A DNA stretch of 19,993 nt, taken from JAFGBZ01 sp043817715 (GTDB taxonomy: Archaea; Iainarchaeota; Iainarchaeia; Iainarchaeales; JAFGBZ01). Positions within the stretch are counted from its first letter, which is position 1; each line of letters starts with the position of its first letter. A program made the position numbers and the translations under genes. The stretch lies in contig JBDRGO010000012.1 of NCBI GenBank assembly GCA_043817715.1, positions 1 to 19,993 of the forward strand, in the 5' to 3' direction. Of this stretch, positions 14,824-19,993 are shown piece after piece. Below the pieces are notes generated by a model that worked only from the letters and a program-made list of their open reading frames with translations, was not told the origin of the DNA and searched no databases.

Positions 14824-15251
14824 TTCAACGGATTCACTGCTTTTATTCCCTCAATTTTTTCGAAATCTTTTATATTTTCTGTATAAATTGTAAAAACTAA
14901 ACTTTCTTTCATTGTTTCCGCAATTAATGCATCCCAAAAACTTGTTTTCATTTGTTTTGTTAAAAGTGATTCAATTGTATTAGTTGAATAATTTATTTTT
15001 TTCCATGAATCAATTGAGTTAATTTCCTGAATTCTTTTTTTCATTTTTTCTTGAGGGTATTTAATTTTAATTTTTGTTAACATGACTGAAACAAATTCAG
15101 CTAAAACTTGATTGCTTATATAAAAATTCCTTTCTCCTTCAAAACAATCAGATATGAGTTTTTTGCATTTTTTATGTTTTATATTTTCACTTGTATCAAA
15201 CGCATAAACCAAAATATTCGTGTCAAGAAAAATTTTTTCATCATCGTTCAT
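14820..15251 (-). CDS. vapC: PIN-domain ribonuclease toxin (VapC-like)
   Basis: The ~143-aa PIN domain protein begins with the acidic active-site motif IFLDTNILVYAFD and has the second acidic site in NQVLAEFVSV. The third is in SFWDALIAET, and TENIKDF near the end holds the last position, Asn where many members have Asp. VapC toxins cleave tRNA or rRNA. ATG 15251 lies inside the last codons of the upstream antitoxin gene (11-bp overlap), supporting this start over the TTG at 15287. Its stop overlaps the HTH_10 gene start. Confidence 0.87.
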   Translation of the reverse strand: MNDDEKIFLDTNILVYAFDTSENIKHKKCKKLISDCFEGERNFYISNQVLAEFVSVMLTKIKIKYPQEKMKKRIQEINSIDSWKKINYSTNTIESLLTKQMKTSFWDALIAETMKESLVFTIYTENIKDFEKIEGIKAVNPLK

Positions 15252-15480
15252 GCAATTCACTTCTGTGTTTGTAAAGAAGCTTTCCAATTGGGTGGCCTTT
15301 TTTTAAGCTTTCAAGCGCCCTTTTTCTCATAAATTCCTGTTTTTGTTCCTTTGCCCATAATTCAAATGCTTCATCAGCGGCTTTTCCAAGCGCACCCTTT
15401 TCATTCCCGAACTTTTCTTCAACAGCAGTCCTGAACCTGGCTTCGGTTTCATTTTTCAGAGTTAAAGTCACAACACCCAT
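15241..15480 (-). CDS. Antitoxin of the VapBC-like pair
   Basis: This 79-aa protein begins MGVVTLTLKNETEARFRTAV, a short beta strand then helix as in ribbon-helix-helix antitoxins. A helical charged middle (GKAADEAFELWAKEQ) and a basic tail ending RSELHER follow. It overlaps the PIN-domain gene by 11 bp in the normal antitoxin-first order. ATG 15480 gives the typical antitoxin N terminus; a longer form from 15507 would add nine hydrophobic residues and lacks support. A TATA-like ATTTAAATAAATG lies about 30 nt upstream, so a nearly leaderless transcript is likely. It probably represses its own operon. The precise family is uncertain. Confidence 0.78.
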   Translation of the reverse strand: MGVVTLTLKNETEARFRTAVEEKFGNEKGALGKAADEAFELWAKEQKQEFMRKRALESLKKGHPIGKLLYKHRSELHER

Positions 15481-15542
15481 AACAATCAATATATTTAGAT
15501 AACTCATTTATTTAAATATATGTATTTTGTAAATATTTCGTT

Positions 15543-16730
15543 TTATTTGATTACTTTTAATTCTTTTCCAATTTTTTCAAATGCTTGAAGCGCATGTTCT
15601 AAATGCTCTTTTTCATGTGCTGCAGTAATCATTGTTCTGATTCTTGCAGTTCCTTGTGCAACCATTGGAAAAATTATTGGTAAAGCAAAAACTCCTTCTT
15701 CATATAATCTTTCACTGAATTTTTTTGCAGCAGAATTTTCTCCAATCATTACTGGTGTAATTGGTGTTTCACTTTTTCCTGTATCAAAACCCATTTCCTT
15801 TAATTTTTTCTTGAAATAATTAGTGTTACTCCATAATTTTGTAAATAATTCATCTTCTTCCATGCAAACTCTTAAAGCAGCAATACATGCAGCAGCAGTT
15901 GCAGGCGGAGCTGAACCACTTAACAACCAGGTTCTTGATTTATTAAAAGCAAATTCAGTCATTTCTTTTGAACCAGCTAAACTTCCTCCAACTACTCCAA
16001 ATGCTTTTGAAAAAGTTCCCATTTCAACATCAAGTTTTCCATGCACTCCAAAATGATGTGCAATCCCTCTTCCGTTTTTTCCAAGAACTCCATCTCCGTG
16101 TGCATCATCAATATAAGTAAATGCACCAAATTGATTTGCTAATTCAACTATTTTATCTGCTGGGGCAATATCTCCATCCATTGAAAAAACTCCATCAGTT
16201 ACAATCAAAACTTTGTTATAATTTTTTCCTTCTGCTTCTTCTAAAACTTTTTTTAAATCATTCATGTCAGTGTGTTTATAAATTCCTTTTTCTGCTTTGC
16301 TTAATCTTACTCCATCAATTATTGATCCATGATTTAATTGATCACTTATAACCAAATCCCCTTCTTCAAGAAAGGCAGGCAAAAATCCTGCATTAGCAGC
16401 ATAACCTGTTTGATAATAAAGTGCTGATTCAGTTTCCTTGAATTCAGCAATTGTTTTTTCTAATTCAAAATGCAAATCCATGTTTCCAGCAATTGCTCTA
16501 ACTGAACCGCTTCCTGCTCCATGAGTTTTAATTGCATTCATTGCAGCTTCTTTTACTTTTGGATGTTCACTTAAACCAAGATAATTATTTGAACAAAGCA
16601 TTATGACTTCTTTTCCATCAACAACACAGTTAGGGCTTGAACCGCTTGATAAAATCCTTAATTTCCAGTTTAAATCATTTTCCTTTAATTCATCGACTTT
16701 TTTCTTAAAAAAACCAGTTTGTTTTTGCAC
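15543..16730 (-). CDS. kbl: Glycine C-acetyltransferase (2-amino-3-ketobutyrate CoA ligase)
   Basis: This PLP enzyme of the alpha-oxoamine synthase family cleaves 2-amino-3-ketobutyrate with CoA to glycine and acetyl-CoA. The 395-aa length fits. Motifs are SNNYLGLSEHP, THGAGSGSVR, H134 in LNHGSIIDG, TDGVFSMDGDIAP, D208/H211 in YIDDAHGDGVLG, and the PLP lysine K242 in GTFSKAFGVVGG. Divergent tdh supplies its substrate, which favours Kbl over BioF or another family member. The start is GTG 16730. Codons are strongly A/T-ended like tdh, suggesting the two travel or are expressed together. Confidence 0.92.
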   Translation of the reverse strand: MQKQTGFFKKKVDELKENDLNWKLRILSSGSSPNCVVDGKEVIMLCSNNYLGLSEHPKVKEAAMNAIKTHGAGSGSVRAIAGNMDLHFELEKTIAEFKETESALYYQTGYAANAGFLPAFLEEGDLVISDQLNHGSIIDGVRLSKAEKGIYKHTDMNDLKKVLEEAEGKNYNKVLIVTDGVFSMDGDIAPADKIVELANQFGAFTYIDDAHGDGVLGKNGRGIAHHFGVHGKLDVEMGTFSKAFGVVGGSLAGSKEMTEFAFNKSRTWLLSGSAPPATAAACIAALRVCMEEDELFTKLWSNTNYFKKKLKEMGFDTGKSETPITPVMIGENSAAKKFSERLYEEGVFALPIIFPMVAQGTARIRTMITAAHEKEHLEHALQAFEKIGKELKVIK

Positions 16731-16884
16731 TTAATCAACTCCGATAAACATTATTACTCAAATTTAACTAACCAAACAAATAAAAACAATTGAGTATGGA
16801 CTTCGTCATAAAACGAAGTAAGTAGCAACTTATTTAAATTATTCTATTCCCTATTATGTGAATATATAGTTAGAGGATTTGTAA
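16731..16884. promoter_or_regulatory. Divergent kbl/tdh promoter region with dyads
   Basis: This 154-bp region contains ACTCAA (16756) and TTGAGT (16790) in inverted orientation, and a perfect 7-bp hairpin (ACTTCGT-CATAAA-ACGAAGT, 16800-16819). A TATA-like TATTTAAATT lies at 16831 for tdh. GAGG at 16873-16876 lies 8 nt before the tdh ATG. Shared control of the two threonine-degradation genes is plausible. Confidence 0.6.
16800..16819. repeat. 7-bp stem hairpin in kbl/tdh promoter
   Basis: ACTTCGT pairs with ACGAAGT around CATAAA. It sits just upstream of the tdh TATA-like box, between the two divergent promoters, where a repressor or activator would bind. Confidence 0.6.
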
Positions 16885-18006
16885 ATGGATAAAAATGAAA
16901 ACACAATGAAAGCATATGTCCTAAAAGAAGGCGGAGGCATAGAATTACGTCAAATGCCGGTTCCAAATCTAGGTGATTATGATGTTCTTGTAAAAATTAC
17001 TAAAGCATCTGTTTGCGGAACAGATTATCAAATTGTTAAATGGGATGCATGGACTCAAGAAAATGAAGTTCCTGCAGAAATTATTTTAGGACATGAAGGC
17101 GCAGGAATAGTTGAAAAAATCGGAAGCAAAGTCACGCGAGTTAAATTAGGTGATTTTGTTGCAATGGAATCACATTATGTTGAGCATGATGAAAAAGATC
17201 CAGAAAACGAAGGTGTAATTGGTGTTTTTGGTCCAAAGGATTCTTCTGGAAAAAGAATTTTTCCAAGACACGGCACTTTTGCCGCGTATTGTTGCAATGA
17301 TGAAAAAAGTATTTACAAATTAAGTGATAAATCAAAGAATTCAATTCATGCATCACTTTTAGAACCAGCAGGAAATGGATGGAAAGTTGCGCGCTGGATT
17401 CAAGACGCAGGAATAACTGAAAATATTGTTGTGTTTGGTGCAGGATTGCATGGAACAAATACAACATTGTTTTTGAAAGAATTAGGAATTAAAAATATTA
17501 TTCTTCTTGATCCAAATCAAATAAGAAGAAATTTTGCAGAAAAATTTGGAGTAGTTGATCATATTATTGATCCAACTCAAGGAGATTTTAAACAAAAAAT
17601 TTTGGAATTAACTAATAACGCTGTGAATTGTGTTGTTGATATGGCTGGACCAAAAATTGTTTTTGATTCAGGAATTGAATTATTAAAAGAAAACGGATTA
17701 TTTGTTTTATTTGGTTTGCCAAAAGAAGCAGGAAGAGAAGTTGATGGAAAAAAATTAAATGATATTATTTTTGGAAACCAAGAATTTGATTCAGAAATAA
17801 ATGGTAAAAGAATTCATTTCAAAGGAATTGCAGGAAGAACTCATCAGGGCTGGCTTGAATTGACCGCACGCCTTGAAAAATCAGAATTTCTTCAGAAAAA
17901 AATTTCCGAAACACTGACTAAAGTAATTCCAATGGAAAATCTTGCAGAAGAAATAATGAACGCAGATAAAAGCATAATGAAATTAGGAATGAATGGATTC
18001 AAATAA
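16885..18006 (+). CDS. tdh: L-threonine 3-dehydrogenase-like MDR enzyme
   Basis: This zinc medium-chain dehydrogenase most likely oxidises L-threonine to 2-amino-3-ketobutyrate with NAD. Tdh-like segments are ASVCGTDYQIVKWDAWTQ (catalytic Zn C44), H70-E71 in LGHEGAG and KGIAGRTHQGWLEL near the end. The Rossmann motif is GAGLHG (185-190), with an Asp after the second strand (LLDPNQ) favouring NAD. The pairing with divergent kbl supports threonine rather than glucose or sorbitol. The structural-zinc lobe, with four cysteines in typical Tdh, has no cysteines here (residues ~96-125 read HYVEHDEKDPENEG and on). ATG 16885 has a GAGG 8 nt upstream. It ends 2 bp before the convergent iscU stop. Confidence 0.85.
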   Translation: MDKNENTMKAYVLKEGGGIELRQMPVPNLGDYDVLVKITKASVCGTDYQIVKWDAWTQENEVPAEIILGHEGAGIVEKIGSKVTRVKLGDFVAMESHYVEHDEKDPENEGVIGVFGPKDSSGKRIFPRHGTFAAYCCNDEKSIYKLSDKSKNSIHASLLEPAGNGWKVARWIQDAGITENIVVFGAGLHGTNTTLFLKELGIKNIILLDPNQIRRNFAEKFGVVDHIIDPTQGDFKQKILELTNNAVNCVVDMAGPKIVFDSGIELLKENGLFVLFGLPKEAGREVDGKKLNDIIFGNQEFDSEINGKRIHFKGIAGRTHQGWLELTARLEKSEFLQKKISETLTKVIPMENLAEEIMNADKSIMKLGMNGFK

Positions 18007-18008
18007 AT

Positions 18009-18377
18009 TTATTTGTTTTTTTCTTTATACTTTTCAATTGCTTTTCTTATTGCTTTTATTGCTAAAGTAGAACAATGAATTTTCATTGCAGGAAGACCAT
18101 CCAATGAATCAATTACTTCTTTTTCAGTTAGCTTTAATGCTTCTTCAAGAGTTTTTCCTTTAACTAATTCAGTTGCTTTTGAACTTGTTGCAATTGCTCC
18201 AACACAACCAAATGTTTCAACCTTAATATCTTCAATTTTATTATCTTTAACTTTAATATAAACCTTTAACTGATCTCCGCAGCGCGGGTTCCCAACTTCT
18301 CCTATTGCATCAGCATTCTCTAATTTACCTAAATTCTTTGGATTATTAAATTCTTTCATTACTTTCTTTGAATACAT
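18009..18377 (-). CDS. iscU: Iron-sulfur cluster scaffold IscU
   Basis: This 122-aa scaffold assembles Fe-S clusters using sulfur from IscS. The three ligand cysteines are C33 in NPRCGD, C58 in TFGCVGAIATSS and C102 in MKIHCSTLA, with D35 present. LPAMKIHCS corresponds to the LPPVK chaperone-binding motif of bacterial IscU, with changes. The start is ATG 18377, 50 bp after iscS, and it is the last gene of a regulator-iscS-iscU operon. No ferredoxin, HscA/HscB or IscA is in the window. Confidence 0.95.
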   Translation of the reverse strand: MYSKKVMKEFNNPKNLGKLENADAIGEVGNPRCGDQLKVYIKVKDNKIEDIKVETFGCVGAIATSSKATELVKGKTLEEALKLTEKEVIDSLDGLPAMKIHCSTLAIKAIRKAIEKYKEKNK

Positions 18378-18427
18378 TTATTCCGCCAATTTTCATTTTG
18401 TTTAAATCTTTATTGCATTAATTCTGT

Positions 18428-19582
18428 TTAAACTTTTACAGCACTAATTTTCCTTAATTTTTCTACAATTTCAGGAATCACTTCTAAGGCATAATTAATT
18501 TCTTTTTCATTATTATTTTTTCCTAAACTCAATCTCAAAGAACCATGCGCCCAAACATGATTCAAACCAATTGCTTCCAATACATGGCTTATTTTAAGCT
18601 CCTTACTTGAACAAGCAGAACCAGTGCTTCCTGCAATTCCTTTTCCATCCAGTAAAGCAACCATTGATTCCCCTTCAATTCCATAAAAAGAAAAATTCAC
18701 ATTATTAGGGAGCCTTTTGATTTCATCCCCATTTAACCTGCTTTTTTTAATTTCACTTAATCCCTTAATTAATTTATCCCTTAATTTTTTCTGCATTAGC
18801 ATTTCTTCATCCAGATTTTCATGCACTAGGTCCATTGCCTTTGCAAAACCAATTATTCCTGCAATGTTTTCTGTCCCGCTTCTTAAATTCCTTTCCTGCC
18901 CGCCGCCGTGAATTAACTGCTCTGGTTTAATCCCTTCTTTCACAAACAAAACACCATTTCCTTTCGGTGCGTAAATTTTGTGCCCTGAAAAACTTGCCAG
19001 TGAAATATTTAATTTTCTTAAATCAATTTTCATTTTTCCAAGTGTTTGAACCATGTCTGAATGAAATAAAGCATTTTTGCTTTCGCATAGCTCCGCAATT
19101 TCTTCAATCGGCTCAATTGTCCCGATTTCATTATTCGCATGCATCACAGAAACCAATGCAGTATTCGAGTTAATTTCTTTTTCCAGTTTATTTAAGTCAA
19201 TTAATCCTTTTTCATCAACTGAAACAAAAGAAACTTCTTTTCCTTTTGACCTCAAATGCTCTGCAGTTCTTAAAACAGACGGGTGCTCTATTTTTGAAGT
19301 GATTAATTTTTTTCCTTTTGAATTTTCTGAATTCATCATTCCCTTTAATGCGGTGTTGTTTGATTCAGTTCCTCCTGAAGTAAAATAGAGTTCATTTGAT
19401 TTACAATTAAGAATTTCTGCAATTTTTTCTCGTGCTTTTTCTTTTACTTCAAAAGCATCAATTCCAAAAGAATGCAAAGAACTCGGATTGCCATAAATTT
19501 CTTTCTGGATTTTATTCATTTCATTTAAAACCCGTTCATCTACTTGTGTTGTAGCAGAATTATCAAAGTAAATTCTCTTCAT
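18428..19582 (-). CDS. iscS: Cysteine desulfurase IscS/NifS
   Basis: This PLP enzyme removes sulfur from cysteine as an enzyme-bound persulfide for Fe-S assembly and tRNA thiolation. From ATG 19582 it is 384 aa. Motifs are YFDNSATT, H100 in KIEHPSV, HANNEIGT, the PLP lysine K202 in SFSGHKIYAPKG, RSGTENI, and the catalytic C324 in GSACSSKEL. ATG 19582 is favoured over TTG 19606: GGGG lies 5 nt upstream and the gene then begins 11 bp after the regulator stop. It has the short, NifS/IscS-type catalytic loop. The operon context with IscU and a Cys-rich regulator supports housekeeping Fe-S assembly. Confidence 0.96.
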   Translation of the reverse strand: MKRIYFDNSATTQVDERVLNEMNKIQKEIYGNPSSLHSFGIDAFEVKEKAREKIAEILNCKSNELYFTSGGTESNNTALKGMMNSENSKGKKLITSKIEHPSVLRTAEHLRSKGKEVSFVSVDEKGLIDLNKLEKEINSNTALVSVMHANNEIGTIEPIEEIAELCESKNALFHSDMVQTLGKMKIDLRKLNISLASFSGHKIYAPKGNGVLFVKEGIKPEQLIHGGGQERNLRSGTENIAGIIGFAKAMDLVHENLDEEMLMQKKLRDKLIKGLSEIKKSRLNGDEIKRLPNNVNFSFYGIEGESMVALLDGKGIAGSTGSACSSKELKISHVLEAIGLNHVWAHGSLRLSLGKNNNEKEINYALEVIPEIVEKLRKISAVKV

Positions 19583-19593
19583 AAAAGCCCCTT

Positions 19594-19917
19594 TTATCCA
19601 CAGCAATTATTTAATCCTTTTTTTCTAATTAGTGTACATATTTCGCATGAATGAGAAGCAAATTTTTTTCCGCTTTTAGCTTTAATTAATTCATCACCCA
19701 TTTCATGAATTTTTTTAATTTCTTTTTTATTTAATTTAATTTTTTTGCCTCTTTTTCCTTTTAAATACTGGCTTAAAGCAGCAGGAGTCAAATCCAGCAT
19801 TTCACTTACTTCTTTTCTTGGAAGATTCTTTTCATTAACTAAATAAATAACTAATTCTTTTCTGATTGCAGGTAATATTATCCATCCAATCATTTCACAG
19901 GGAAATTTCACAGCCAT
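19594..19917 (-). CDS. HTH regulator with cysteine cluster, probable Fe-S sensor
   Basis: This 107-aa protein has an N-terminal FPCEMIGWIILPAIRKEL segment, a Xre-like helix-turn-helix (~31-55, LPRKEVSEMLDLTPAALSQY) and a cysteine-bearing tail (C91-x2-C94 and C105-C106, plus C7 near the start). This matches a group of archaeal HTH regulators. The cysteines could bind a Fe-S cluster or metal, so I infer a regulator that senses cluster status and controls the iscS-iscU operon it heads, analogous in role to bacterial IscR but unrelated in fold family. The start is ATG 19917, with a TATA-like box ~30 nt upstream. Confidence 0.82.
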   Translation of the reverse strand: MAVKFPCEMIGWIILPAIRKELVIYLVNEKNLPRKEVSEMLDLTPAALSQYLKGKRGKKIKLNKKEIKKIHEMGDELIKAKSGKKFASHSCEICTLIRKKGLNNCCG

Positions 19918-19920
19918 AAA

Positions 19921-19955
19921 TTAACAATCGTTAAAATGTGTTTTTAAATATATCC
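19921..19955 (-). promoter_or_regulatory. Promoter and inverted repeat of the isc operon
   Basis: On the minus strand a TATA-like GATATATTTAAAAA lies at about 19941-19954, and the inverted repeat TTAAC-N4-GTTAA lies at 19921-19934, ending 3 bp before the regulator ATG. The repeat covers the expected transcription start, fitting autorepression by the encoded HTH protein on a leaderless transcript. Confidence 0.55.
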
Positions 19956-19993
19956 CTTTTAAAAAAATAAAAGAAAAAGAAGAATGAATTAAA

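Noticed and set aside
15543..16730. 8-amino-7-oxononanoate synthase (BioF)
   Set aside because: Same enzyme family, but no biotin genes nearby and the tdh partner supports Kbl.
16885..18006. Annotation as glucose 1-dehydrogenase or sorbitol dehydrogenase
   Set aside because: Considered because the cysteine lobe is missing, but the KWDAWTQ segment, the IAGRTHQGW block and divergent kbl fit threonine dehydrogenase better.
1..19993. CRISPR array, tRNA, rRNA, insertion sequence or prophage
   Set aside because: No regularly spaced repeats, no tRNA T-loop/acceptor pattern, no transposase or integrase frame and no terminal repeats were seen in the gaps, which are nearly all under 160 bp; the one longer gap (7526-7853) is mostly the decayed remnant.

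Overview
The window is a compact, AT-rich (roughly one-third GC by eye) archaeal chromosome segment with very short intergenic gaps. The archaeal assignment rests on an archaeal-type triosephosphate isomerase (about 221 aa), a Taw1-type 4-demethylwyosine synthase, an HTH_10 (bacterio-opsin activator type) regulator, an HTH regulator with a cysteine tail of a type common in archaea, TATA-like boxes about 25-35 nt before starts, and a mix of leaderless genes and genes with GAGG or GGGGG ribosome-binding sites. Several enzymes (a long RelA/SpoT homologue, Kbl, Tdh, IscS/IscU) are of a type usually thought bacterial. Together with the compactness this suggests a DPANN-like archaeon (Diapherotrites or Micrarchaeota-like), but the lineage is an inference.

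Left part (87-7525): a full-length RelA/SpoT homologue with a degraded hydrolase site lies divergent to a four-gene operon: triosephosphate isomerase, a membrane-anchored DsbA-like protein, a lipoprotein thioredoxin and Taw1. PdxS and PdxT (PLP synthase) follow, separated by an unusual GC-rich stretch of four tandem hairpins. PdxT overlaps convergently with a tRNA-dihydrouridine synthase.

Middle part (7526-13158): a degraded C-terminal scrap of a phosphohistidine swivelling-domain gene, a RHH/RelE-like toxin-antitoxin pair, a membrane-anchored HAD phosphatase, and the most unusual locus. In that locus two different ~500-aa proteins, each a helical region plus a PEP-utilizer swivelling His domain, precede a stand-alone PPDK_N ATP-binding protein. 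The layout looks like a dikinase or rifampin-phosphotransferase-type enzyme split into one ATP-grasp subunit and two alternative acceptor/His subunits. The ATP-binding gene carries an apparent one-base deletion in an A11 run; restoring the base gives a complete domain.

Right part (13319-19993): two paralogous small membrane proteins lie behind a palindrome-rich promoter. Upstream of it is a VapB-VapC-like pair translationally coupled to the HTH_10 regulator, which is a candidate controller of the membrane pair. Next come divergent kbl and tdh (threonine to glycine plus acetyl-CoA) and a regulator-iscS-iscU operon for Fe-S assembly. PLP made by PdxST would serve Kbl and IscS, and IscS/IscU could supply clusters for Taw1. 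No rRNA, tRNA, CRISPR array or insertion sequence was recognised.
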